From: Verrucomicrobiota bacterium
Lineage (GTDB): Bacteria > Verrucomicrobiota > Verrucomicrobiia > Limisphaerales > Fontisphaeraceae
Reading direction: 5' to 3'
Assembly (NCBI GenBank): GCA_037139415.1
Contig: JBAXGN010000080.1
Span: 1 to 33,112 of the forward strand
DNA length: 33,112 nt
This document shows positions 8,671-16,937 of this stretch, in pieces; the first letter of the stretch is position 1, and each line of letters begins with the position of its first letter. The position numbers and the translations under genes were made by a program. The notes below the pieces were generated by a model. It worked only from the letters and a program-made list of their open reading frames with translations, was not told the DNA's origin and did not search any database.

Positions 8671-9164
8671 GCCGGTTGTTTCCACAAGGGTTCCCATGCT
8701 TTGAACCGCTCGACCAGATACCCTGGCCAGGTCAATAACAGTTCCCCGGTGATCGAAGTGAACACCTGGGTGGTGCTGCCGGTCACTAACAAGGCGCGAT
8801 CCGCTTGCCGCCGGATTTCGTATTCAAAGTCCAGTTTGGCGGCCTCTGATTTTAGCAACCGGGCGGTTACTTCCAGCACATCCGCCATCCGGGCGGAGGC
8901 CAGGTAATCCACCTGTAGCCGCACGACCGGGGCGGGCGTGTTCTGGGCGAAAAATTCTGTGTAATCTATCCCATATTTTCGGCCAAAGGCCCGGCGCCCT
9001 TCCTCGAAATAATTCACATAATGACCGTGCCATACCACCTGCATGGCATCCACTTCATTGAAACGAACGCGCACCAGGGTCGTTTCTTCCAGGAACGGCA
9101 GTGCGGGAGCCCGGCACCGGCGGCCAGCCACATTTTTCAAGCGAATTGGTTGCGCGGTATTCAT
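8667..9164 (-). CDS. 4HBT-family acyl-CoA/acyl-ACP thioesterase
   Basis: A single hot-dog fold domain of about 165 residues. The catalytic pattern is RFNEVDAMQVVWHGHYVNYFEEGR. Its Asp followed by VVWHGHY matches the Asp-containing active site of 4-hydroxybenzoyl-CoA thioesterase/YbgC-type enzymes, which hydrolyse acyl thioesters. I prefer ATG 9164; a TTG at 9188 would add eight residues with no Shine-Dalgarno. The stop overlaps the downstream ketosynthase GTG by 4 nt, which indicates translational coupling. Together the two genes suggest release or editing of a chain built by the KS-CLF pair. The substrate cannot be read from sequence. Confidence 0.85.
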   Translation of the reverse strand: MNTAQPIRLKNVAGRRCRAPALPFLEETTLVRVRFNEVDAMQVVWHGHYVNYFEEGRRAFGRKYGIDYTEFFAQNTPAPVVRLQVDYLASARMADVLEVTARLLKSEAAKLDFEYEIRRQADRALLVTGSTTQVFTSITGELLLTWPGYLVERFKAWEPLWKQPA

Positions 9165-9217
9165 GGTCCTGGGAACGCGAATGTTCAACTCAAACTACGG
9201 GCGCGTGTGTGCGGCCA

Positions 9218-9664
9218 TCAGTTCTTATCGGCGGTTGAATTCATGGCGACGGATGGCACTGGCGCATCTGCCTTCAGTTTTTCCGTCTGTTTCTCGTTCC
9301 AAGTGATGATGCCCGCGCCCAGCATGATCAAGGAAACGCCAATCCAGCGGGCGGGGGTGACATGTTCCTTCAAATACAGCACTGCGGCCAGAGTGGTCAC
9401 CACGAAACTCAAGGAGGTGAGCGGCCAGATAAAGCTGATGTCCTTTTGACTCATAAGGTAGAGCAGGCAGGCAAAAAACACCGCCTCGAAGAACACGCCC
9501 AACAGAATCTTGATATTGACCACCCCTTTGAGAAAGAGGGGGAGAATATTGACCAAGGTCACGTCGCGGCCTTTGCAGATCCCGTCAATCCCATCTTTGA
9601 GCAGCACGACCCCGATGGCTTCACAGACCAGCCCAACAAATAAAATCACAAGTATTTTCGTCAT
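9218..9664 (-). CDS. SMR/EamA-like four-helix transporter
   Basis: A 148-residue protein with four hydrophobic helices (about 3-22, 50-70, 80-100, 105-122) and a hydrophilic tail. The first helix contains VCEAIGVVLLK with Glu at residue 15, the position of the essential Glu14 of EmrE-type small multidrug resistance proteins. Members of this drug/metabolite superfamily also flip lipid-linked sugars (ArnE/ArnF). It starts 1 nt after the stop of the hpnK-like gene, so it is translated with it. A role as a lipid or amine flippase for the product of this locus is inference. Confidence 0.75.
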   Translation of the reverse strand: MTKILVILFVGLVCEAIGVVLLKDGIDGICKGRDVTLVNILPLFLKGVVNIKILLGVFFEAVFFACLLYLMSQKDISFIWPLTSLSFVVTTLAAVLYLKEHVTPARWIGVSLIMLGAGIITWNEKQTEKLKADAPVPSVAMNSTADKN

Positions 9665-9665
9665 A

Positions 9666-10499
9666 TCACAAATCCTGATAGCGTATGGTTTGAATGCGTA
9701 GTTGGTCCACCAGCGTCCTTACTCGTGGGCTTACCAGCGCATCCAGTTCGTGTTTAAAAGTATCCAATGAGGGATGAGAGTAAAGCTCATACGTTCCCGG
9801 CGTGAGTTGGGGCAAAAGCCCAAGGACATACGCCTCGTCCACATGCGCATCCTGCAATTGGCCAAACACGGCATCGGTAAAGCGGATGCCACGCTGTTGC
9901 AGTGCGCGCCGTTGGCGGGCGGAGAGCACGGCAAAAATCCACGAATGCAACGCGCGTTGGAAAAATCGCCCTGAAACCGCCCGCAAATTGGGGCGCAATG
10001 GTTCGTTAGTCAGGCGGAAGTGGCGAATGCCCCACCGCTGCGCGTTTTCCATCAGGATGCCGAAAATGACCGGTTGCATGTGCAGATGCATGTGGCCATT
10101 CACATGGTCCATTTTGAGGCCGGTCGCCGCGAACTTTTGAAATTGCGCCTCGATTTCCCGCCGCAATGGTTCGCGCAGACGGCGTTGGAAAAAATAGTTG
10201 AATCCCAATTTCACCGGGTCAGTGCCAAAATATCCCTGCGCGTCCACCAGACCGGAAAGCGCGGATTGGCTGAGCGCCGCGCGGCCCATGATTAGCACCA
10301 GGTGCAAACCCACGCCCAAGGACGGATTTGCTTTTGCCAATTGCACCGCGCGGCCCGCCTCCGGTTCATTGACCATGAGGCTGGCACTGGTCAGGATGCC
10401 TTCGTGGTGCGCTTGGATAATGGCGGTATTAATGCTGGCGGAACGACCCAAATCATCCGCATTGACGATGAGTCTGCGCGCGGAGTCAGGGCGTGCCAT
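9666..10499 (-). CDS. hpnK: ChbG/HpnK-family carbohydrate deacetylase
   Basis: A 277-residue YdjC-like protein. Metal-site motifs are IVNADDLGRS (D15, D16), VGLHLVL near residue 62 and MDHVNGHMHLHMQP near 130, all typical of the YdjC/ChbG fold that removes N- or O-acetyl groups from sugars. In hopanoid clusters the homologue is called HpnK. The order prenyl synthase-HpnK-transporter supports that name, but no squalene-hopene cyclase is in the window. Start ATG 10499 gives a 14-nt overlap with the upstream synthase gene; ATG 10520 would overlap it further. It would act on a sugar or amide on the isoprenoid product, a role that is inferred. Confidence 0.82.
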   Translation of the reverse strand: MARPDSARRLIVNADDLGRSASINTAIIQAHHEGILTSASLMVNEPEAGRAVQLAKANPSLGVGLHLVLIMGRAALSQSALSGLVDAQGYFGTDPVKLGFNYFFQRRLREPLRREIEAQFQKFAATGLKMDHVNGHMHLHMQPVIFGILMENAQRWGIRHFRLTNEPLRPNLRAVSGRFFQRALHSWIFAVLSARQRRALQQRGIRFTDAVFGQLQDAHVDEAYVLGLLPQLTPGTYELYSHPSLDTFKHELDALVSPRVRTLVDQLRIQTIRYQDL

Positions 10500-11355
10500 A
10501 GGTGGATTGGCTGATGCCACACATAAAACGGCACCAAGCGCGGAGGATTAACAGGATTTTGTGCCCTTTGCTGAGCTTGACGGGAACCGAGCTAAAGACG
10601 TCAAACCGGTGCTGTTCCAACTTTTTCAGCAATTGCCAATATACCGAGCCCATCAATTCGGCGGCCACCATGGCCCGGCGTTCCCCTTCCGGAAGCGTCG
10701 TGCGGGCGAGTTGATAGTAATGCCGTGCTCTGGTCGCGACCGTGGTGGCCACTTGCTGATAACCGGGGGAATACTGGTGACTTAAAATGTCTGCCGGTTT
10801 TACCTGATGTTGTTGCAATAATTCCAAGGGCAGATAAATGCGACCGCGGTTGGCATCGGTACTGACATCGCGCAGAATGTTGGTAAGCTGCAAAGCCTTG
10901 CCCAGATAAATGGCATAATCGGTGCAGGCCGGGTTTTGGTACTCGAAAATTCGGATACTGAGCAAACCGACTACGGAGGCCACGTGGTAACAGTACTTTT
11001 CAAGCTCCTCAAGGGTGGTGTACCGGAGGGTATCCAGATCCATTTCACAGCCGAGAATCAGGGCGTCAAAGTGTTCGAAGGAAAGACCATAGCGGGCGAT
11101 GACGGGTTGGAGTTCCTGATTGACTGGGAATTGCGGTTTGCCGCCGGAATAAGCCAGTTTCAGATCCGCACGCCATGCCGCCAAGCGCGCCCGCCGTTCC
11201 GGGGTGGGAACCGTATCTTCGTCCGCAACGTCATCGACTTCCCGACAGAAGGCGTAAAGCGACGCCATGGCCGCGCGCTTTTCCCGGGGCAACATGACAA
11301 AGGCCAACGCTAGGTTGGAGTTGCTTTTGCGGGTGATGGCTTGGCTGGACTGCAT
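10486..11355 (-). CDS. hpnD: Squalene/phytoene synthase family protein (HpnC/HpnD-like)
   Basis: A 289-residue head-to-head prenyl transferase. Both Asp-rich motifs for Mg-diphosphate binding are intact: REVDDVADE (D41, D42, D45) and NILRDVSTDANRGRIYLP (D163 and D167). Length and motifs fit HpnD or bacterial phytoene synthase, which join two farnesyl- or geranylgeranyl-diphosphates into presqualene or prephytoene diphosphate. The next gene is HpnK-like, so HpnD is the better name, although carotenoid CrtB-type activity cannot be excluded. No HpnE-type oxidoreductase or cyclase is adjacent. ATG 11355 is preceded by AGG; TTG 11367 is an alternative. It follows the small TM protein gene after 33 nt. 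Confidence 0.85.
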   Translation of the reverse strand: MQSSQAITRKSNSNLALAFVMLPREKRAAMASLYAFCREVDDVADEDTVPTPERRARLAAWRADLKLAYSGGKPQFPVNQELQPVIARYGLSFEHFDALILGCEMDLDTLRYTTLEELEKYCYHVASVVGLLSIRIFEYQNPACTDYAIYLGKALQLTNILRDVSTDANRGRIYLPLELLQQHQVKPADILSHQYSPGYQQVATTVATRARHYYQLARTTLPEGERRAMVAAELMGSVYWQLLKKLEQHRFDVFSSVPVKLSKGHKILLILRAWCRFMCGISQSTYGTP

Positions 11356-11388
11356 GTGGCCTGACAATTGGAACCACAGCCTGGGTGA

Positions 11389-11760
11389 CTAGGCGGGGGG
11401 AGGATTTACCGATTCATCCTCCCGCACTGGCGGCAGCCCGCCGGTATCTGCCAGACTGGGGTTACGCGGCCGGTGTTTACGGTATTTGCGGCGTCGTTTG
11501 CCGAATAAGCGAAATCCGCCGGAAGCAGCATTCTCAAGTTGATATGGATTTTTCTCAGGCTCCACATTGTCTTGCCCGGTGGCGTACCTGTTTCGGCGGG
11601 TAAGATATACCAATAGGAATAGCAAAACGCCAATGGCTAACGCCACTAGCACTACGATTCCGACCTGCCACATGGCATCGCTCTGTCCGCCAGTTTGTGT
11701 GCGGACTATCCCCTCAACTTCGGGTGGGGGCGTATATTTAAATGCTGCGCCTAGTATCAT
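11389..11760 (-). CDS. Small single-TM protein coupled to the response regulator
   Basis: An unrecognised 123-residue protein with a short N-terminal part, one strong hydrophobic helix at about 33-53 (VGIVVLVALAIGVLLFLLVY) and a cytoplasmic tail with a dense basic patch (GKRRRKYRKHRPR) at about 87-99, then a Pro-rich acidic end. By the positive-inside rule the tail is cytoplasmic. Its ATG overlaps the stop of the sigma-54 activator by 4 nt (ATGA), so the two are translated together. It could be an accessory part of the two-component system or simply the first gene of the lipid set. There is no family likeness to decide. Confidence 0.65.
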   Translation of the reverse strand: MILGAAFKYTPPPEVEGIVRTQTGGQSDAMWQVGIVVLVALAIGVLLFLLVYLTRRNRYATGQDNVEPEKNPYQLENAASGGFRLFGKRRRKYRKHRPRNPSLADTGGLPPVREDESVNPPPA

Positions 11761-13190
11761 TTTGCCTGATCCTTTCCAATCAGGTTGGTGTCTTCTTCGC
11801 TTTCCACACCGGTACTCAGGTCCAATCGTTGCATCCGGTATCGTAAAGCATGCCGGGTTATCTTCAACTGTTCGGCGGCTTTAGTCAAACTGAACTTGTT
11901 CTTTTCCAACGCCGCTGTAATGAGTTCGCGCTCGTAGTTGGACAGGGCGTCTTCCAGTGACAAATCCATAGTCACCGGCGTCACATCTTCCCGTCGCAGG
12001 CGCATTTCTAGCCGAAAATCGGGCAGGTTGGCCGCTTGGATTTCGGTTGAAAACTCCAGAATAACCGCCCGTTCAATGACATTGCGTAATTCCCTCACGT
12101 TTCCCGGCCAGTGATGGCCCATTAATTTTTGCTGGGCGGAGGCACCGATAGTCTGGATGTGCTTCTTCATTGCCAAATTGAACTGCTTGAGAAAATGATC
12201 CGCCAGCAATACCACATCTTTGCCCCGTTCCCGCAGTGGCGGGGGGCGCAGTTGCACGACGTTGAGACGATGGTATAAATCTTCTCGGAAATGGCCTTCT
12301 TGAATGGCCTGGATGATGTCCCGGTTGGTAGCCGCCAGCAGGCGCACATCCACGCGGTGCTCCTCGTTGCCGCCGACGCGGGTAAAGGAGCCATCTTCAA
12401 GGAAACGCAGCAGTTTGGCTTGCAATGGTCGGCTCATGTCTCCGATTTCGTCCAGAAATATGGTTCCGCCATTGGCTTCTTCCACCCGCCCCAGCTTTTG
12501 CCGGATGGCACCGGTAAACGCTCCTTTTTCATGCCCAAACAGTTCGCTCTCAAGCAGGTTCTCAGGAATCGCTGCACAATTGATGCGAACATAATTGGCT
12601 TCACGCCTGGCGCTCAGGTGATGCAAGGCACCGGCAATGAGTTCCTTTCCAGTGCCGCTTTCGCCCAGAATAAGCACGGTGGCGTTGGAAATGGCCACCG
12701 TTTGGATCAGCTTTTTCAGGTCGCTCATGCGCTGGGAATCCCCGATAATATTCTCCAGTCGGGCAATTTCAGATGTTTTGGCCCGTAATTCGGCATTTTC
12801 CTGCAATAAACGATAGCGCTCGGCACAATTCGCGACGGCGTGTAACAGTTCTTCGGGCGCAAATGGTTTGGAAAGGTAATTCATCGCGCCGGCCTGGATC
12901 GCCTCGACCGCCAGTTTAGGTGTTGCGTAGGCCGTGATCATCAGCAGTGGCAAACGGGGCCAGCGTTGGTGAGCCTGGCGCAGAAATTCATAACCGCTCA
13001 TGCCGCCCAGCCGCGCATCGGTGATGACCATGAAGAATTCATGGGTGGTCAGTTGTTGGAGAGCTGCTTCAGCCGATTCCACCGTCTCCGCCAGATAGCC
13101 CTCCGCGCTGAGCGCTGCGTGCAGCGAAAGCCGCATGTTTTTTTCATCGTCCACAATCAGCAGCGGGGGAAGCGGTTGGTTATGATTCAT
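11757..13190 (-). CDS. NtrC-family sigma-54 response regulator
   Basis: A 477-residue transcription activator with the classic three parts. The receiver (about 8-125) has D14, D15, phospho-acceptor D58, T87 and K108. The AAA+ domain (about 145-385) has Walker A GESGTGKE at 176-183, the sigma-54 contact loop GAFTGA at 223-228 and Walker B FLDEIGD at 245-251. The C-terminal Fis-type helix-turn-helix is LTKAAEQLKITRHALRYRMQRL at about 435-456. All key residues are intact, so it should open sigma-54 promoters when phosphorylated. It overlaps the histidine kinase gene by 4 nt upstream and the small TM gene by 4 nt downstream. Its targets are not known; I saw no convincing GG-N10-GC sigma-54 promoter in a manual look. 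Confidence 0.95.
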   Translation of the reverse strand: MNHNQPLPPLLIVDDEKNMRLSLHAALSAEGYLAETVESAEAALQQLTTHEFFMVITDARLGGMSGYEFLRQAHQRWPRLPLLMITAYATPKLAVEAIQAGAMNYLSKPFAPEELLHAVANCAERYRLLQENAELRAKTSEIARLENIIGDSQRMSDLKKLIQTVAISNATVLILGESGTGKELIAGALHHLSARREANYVRINCAAIPENLLESELFGHEKGAFTGAIRQKLGRVEEANGGTIFLDEIGDMSRPLQAKLLRFLEDGSFTRVGGNEEHRVDVRLLAATNRDIIQAIQEGHFREDLYHRLNVVQLRPPPLRERGKDVVLLADHFLKQFNLAMKKHIQTIGASAQQKLMGHHWPGNVRELRNVIERAVILEFSTEIQAANLPDFRLEMRLRREDVTPVTMDLSLEDALSNYERELITAALEKNKFSLTKAAEQLKITRHALRYRMQRLDLSTGVESEEDTNLIGKDQAK

Positions 13191-14596
13191 ATTCTGATTT
13201 CTTGATTGGCTTTGGTCGGAAACTCCAGGATAAAACGCGCGCCTTTATCCGGCACGGATTCCACGCGGATGGTGCCACCATAAATATCCAAGCTCCGGCG
13301 TACAATGGCGAGGCCCAGACCGGTGCCTGTATGTTTGGTCGTATAATAGGCTTCAAATACTTTTTCAACCCGATCGGGGGGAATTCCGGGGCCCGTGTCC
13401 TCGATTTCCATTAGCACACGATTTGCCTGGGCGTGTACGCGCAGGCGAATTTTACCATGTCCATCCATGGCTTCGCGTGAGTTTTTCAGAATGTTCACCA
13501 GAATCTCTGACAAGTGTCCCCGCTGCATCATCAGGATGGGCAGGTTTGGCGGAAGGTCACGTTCGATGGTCACGGCGTACTGAGCCGCCGGTGGGAAAAC
13601 GCGCTCGATGGCGTTTTCCAATTCGGCAGACAGGTCCAGTTTTTCGACCGGCGATTGGGTAAGCTTGGAATAGCCGAGGAGTTCGGTGATAATTCGATCC
13701 GCCCGTTCCACCTCTTCGCGGATAATTCCAATTTGTTGTTTGGCCGGTTCGGTGGCGGGGTTCAGCATTCGTTGCAGGTTAAAGGCGGCATTGTTGATGA
13801 TGCTGAGCGGATTCTTGATTTGGTGCGCCACTTCGGCGGCCAACCGCGCGGCGGCATTCAATTGCTCCTGGCGCAAGGTGAACTCGTGACTTTCTTCGAC
13901 CGCCACCCGTTGCTTTTCAAACAAGACTTGCAGCCCGTAGCAGATGAACGTCATGAAAAATAAAATGATCAATCGCATTAAAAACGGTTCCGTTGGGTTT
14001 TCCTGGATGCCCAATCCCAGCGAGCGCCCTGTCGCCGCGTCGAACGGGAAGGACTCATATTGGTTGAAGGTTACATCCAGGATTCCCGCGAGCAAATAGC
14101 ACCCGCTTACGGCGAAATTCATGGTCAATTGTTGCGCGGCCAGCGGAATGCTCAGGGCGTTGCGCAGAATCAGGGCGGGGAAAAACCAATAGAGAATGCT
14201 GTCAAAACCATTGGTGATGAGCGTTAACGATGCCAATAACAGTCCGTCCAGCAGCCCGCTGATAAACATCAGCCACTGCATTACCGCCAGCGGAATACGA
14301 TGCATCACGATCAGCAGGGCCGCCGCCACGATATTGAACCCCACGTAAGGCAGGAAAAACTTTTGGATGCCCTCGAAGGCCACCTCGCGCGTGGTTGAGA
14401 TCGCGCCCATCCAGTTGGTGGAGTACAAATAATGGGCTAGCACCGTGAGCAATACCAATTTCACCGGCAACATGATTTCCCGCTCCACCGTGCGCAATTG
14501 CTTGGCCTGCCGCGCGGGATCGGGTGGCGGCGGACGCAACAACTCCAGCAATTGCTGCAGCGTCGTCAGCCGCGTGATGGAGGAAAAGGAAAACAT
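13187..14596 (-). CDS. Membrane sensor histidine kinase
   Basis: A 469-residue kinase. The N-terminal half (about 43-225) is a bundle of about six hydrophobic helices without a large external domain, so the signal may be in or at the membrane. Then come a short coiled linker, the HisKA box AAEVAHQIKNPLSIINN with phospho-acceptor H258, and an ATPase domain with the N box (EILVNILKNSREAM), G1 (DTGPGIP), an F-box-like FEAYYTT and G2 (GTGLGLAIV). It is the cognate partner of the sigma-54 regulator immediately downstream (4-nt ATGA overlap). ATG 14596 starts 7 nt after the stop of the mutarotase-like gene. Confidence 0.92.
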   Translation of the reverse strand: MFSFSSITRLTTLQQLLELLRPPPPDPARQAKQLRTVEREIMLPVKLVLLTVLAHYLYSTNWMGAISTTREVAFEGIQKFFLPYVGFNIVAAALLIVMHRIPLAVMQWLMFISGLLDGLLLASLTLITNGFDSILYWFFPALILRNALSIPLAAQQLTMNFAVSGCYLLAGILDVTFNQYESFPFDAATGRSLGLGIQENPTEPFLMRLIILFFMTFICYGLQVLFEKQRVAVEESHEFTLRQEQLNAAARLAAEVAHQIKNPLSIINNAAFNLQRMLNPATEPAKQQIGIIREEVERADRIITELLGYSKLTQSPVEKLDLSAELENAIERVFPPAAQYAVTIERDLPPNLPILMMQRGHLSEILVNILKNSREAMDGHGKIRLRVHAQANRVLMEIEDTGPGIPPDRVEKVFEAYYTTKHTGTGLGLAIVRRSLDIYGGTIRVESVPDKGARFILEFPTKANQEIRI

Positions 14597-14603
14597 GTTC
14601 CTG

Positions 14604-15746
14604 TCATTCCAGGAAATCCAACACCACCGGTGCGTGCGCTGTTTTGCCGTTCTTGGCGGTGAACAGGAGGCCGTGGGGATCCGCCTTTACCGTCGCCACT
14701 CGGTCGAATCCCGTCGGAATTGCTGCTACGCCAAGGATATAGGGGATGGAGAACGGTTCATCTGGTTTCAACTGAATTGCGGTTGGCAGTCCTTTGTGTG
14801 CGAGCGGATTGGGGTTGGCGGATTCCGCCAGCCCGTAATGAAAATTCGCCGTGACATCTTCAATGCCCATGACGTTGACATGGCGGCCATTCCAAGGGTG
14901 ATAGTGTCTCCCCCGGTTGCTGATCCAGAAGACCGTGTTGCGCAAAATACGGGGGTTCTTCAGCGCGAACCACAGATATCCTTCCTTCGGGAATGTTACC
15001 GTGGTCCAGGCAAAGGGCAGTTTGGGGTCGCTGACGATCATCACCAGGTCTTCAAAGCCTTGTCGGGCCGGGTACACGGTCAAATCCGCGTTGCCACCGG
15101 TGGCCAGCGGCACCTTGTTTAGCGAGGTGAACGTCGCGCCCGCTTTCAGACAGGAGTAACCGCCTTGCGCCGGGTTTTCAAATTGCCCTGGGAAGACTTG
15201 CCCATACACGAATCGGCTGGTGGAGATGAGGCCGCTGCCGGGTGTCTCGGGAAAACGCAGCATGGCATGATGTCCCAATGCCATGGGACCTTTGAATCCG
15301 GAGAGAACGTGGCGGCAGTACACGGCTGGATGGCCTTCGCGCAGAAAGAGGACCTTATCCACATGGCCCGGGCGGGTTTTGGTGTCCAGCGTGAGGTGCA
15401 GGCAACGGGTTCCTGCCTCGCTCAGCGCGGCCTCGCAGCTCCACTTATGGTTGGCGGTATCGCCATGCACCGGGTGCTTTTCGCCTTTCCACGGCGTGCC
15501 ATTGCCACCAAAGGGCAGGCAAAAGAAGTCGCCGCGAAGGACTTGCAGGATCGGGGGGAGCGCGCGGTCCGGCGGTTCCTGACTCCAGGGAGCAATGTGG
15601 AAGGGTTGAATATTTCGGTTCCCCAGCTTGAAGCTGACCGGCCCAAGGTGCCCACCGGTTTCGGTGATAAATGCCTCGACAGTTTTGGAGGCCAGCCGCC
15701 AGGAGCGCTGCCCGTGCATGACGCGTAACGAATCAGTCGTCTTCAT
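14604..15746 (-). CDS. Hypothetical protein, possibly galactose-mutarotase-like
   Basis: A 380-residue protein without signal peptide or membrane segment. It is rich in beta-type sequence and has aromatic/His motifs such as QPFHIAPWSQEP, RGDFFCLPFGGN, HPVHGDTANHKW, LGHHAMLRFPE and HYHPWNGRHVNVMGIED. His-Gly-Asp and Gly-Asp-Phe-Phe-Cys-x-Pro-Phe-Gly strings recall aldose 1-epimerase (galactose mutarotase) superfamily proteins, so a carbohydrate-binding or epimerase-like role is a guess. I chose ATG 15746 (MKTTDSLRVMHG); the open frame continues upstream through the intergenic region and the antisense of purS and purQ without coding sense. It is the first gene of the minus-strand run, divergent from purS. 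Confidence 0.7.
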   Translation of the reverse strand: MKTTDSLRVMHGQRSWRLASKTVEAFITETGGHLGPVSFKLGNRNIQPFHIAPWSQEPPDRALPPILQVLRGDFFCLPFGGNGTPWKGEKHPVHGDTANHKWSCEAALSEAGTRCLHLTLDTKTRPGHVDKVLFLREGHPAVYCRHVLSGFKGPMALGHHAMLRFPETPGSGLISTSRFVYGQVFPGQFENPAQGGYSCLKAGATFTSLNKVPLATGGNADLTVYPARQGFEDLVMIVSDPKLPFAWTTVTFPKEGYLWFALKNPRILRNTVFWISNRGRHYHPWNGRHVNVMGIEDVTANFHYGLAESANPNPLAHKGLPTAIQLKPDEPFSIPYILGVAAIPTGFDRVATVKADPHGLLFTAKNGKTAHAPVVLDFLE

Positions 15747-15890
15747 GCCGCGCAGTGTATACCTCCGGCGGTTTTTCTGGAACAAAAATTTATCGTAATC
15801 CCGCGTAATATTTTCCTCGCAAGCGGGCGGGACTTTGCCCAACATCCTGTCCATATTTTTAAACGGGGATTCACCCCGGAGACTAATGCG
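15747..15890. promoter_or_regulatory. Divergent promoter region between purS and the minus-strand gene run
   Basis: This 144-bp AT-richer gap must carry start signals for both directions. For purS, TTGCCC (15835-15840), 17 nt and TTTAAA (15858-15863) form a plausible sigma-70 promoter. Just after it lies a 5-bp perfect hairpin, CGGGG (15864-15868), loop ATTCA, CCCCG (15874-15878), which touches the first G of the GGAG Shine-Dalgarno at 15878-15881. No known riboswitch fold or PurR box is recognisable. Confidence 0.35.
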
Positions 15891-16133
15891 ATGAAAGCAA
15901 AGATTATTGTGACGCCGAAAAAGGCTGTCGTAGATCCGCAAGGCAAGACCGTGCAGACCGCGCTGGAGCACATGGGGTATCAAGGCGTGGCCTCGGTGCA
16001 TGTGGGCAAGTACCTGGAGATTGACCTGCACGGCACGGATAAGGAAGCGGCGCGCAAGCAGCTTGATGAGGCCTGCCACCGGTTCCTGAGCAATCCCGTG
16101 ATCGAGGACTATAAGCTCGAAATCACGGACTAA
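15891..16133 (+). CDS. purS: Phosphoribosylformylglycinamidine synthase subunit PurS
   Basis: An 80-residue small subunit that bridges PurQ and PurL in the FGAM synthase complex (formylglycinamide ribotide plus glutamine to FGAM, de novo purine synthesis). Typical marks are the N-terminal KAKIIVTPKKAVVDPQGKTVQTAL and the VHVGKYLEIDL strand; length is normal. GGAG lies 9 nt upstream of the ATG. It is followed by purQ after 54 nt and then purL, the usual three-part order in bacteria with the small form of PurL. Confidence 0.95.
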   Translation: MKAKIIVTPKKAVVDPQGKTVQTALEHMGYQGVASVHVGKYLEIDLHGTDKEAARKQLDEACHRFLSNPVIEDYKLEITD

Positions 16134-16187
16134 CTGCGACCGGGGCTGCCGCTGCGGCGACCCGCGAACTTTGACCCTGGATTCCCT

Positions 16188-16886
<699 letters not shown>

Positions 16887-16937
16887 CCCCTGGAGTTTCG
16901 TCCATCACGTTTAAGATTGAATTTACCTTTACCTGCC

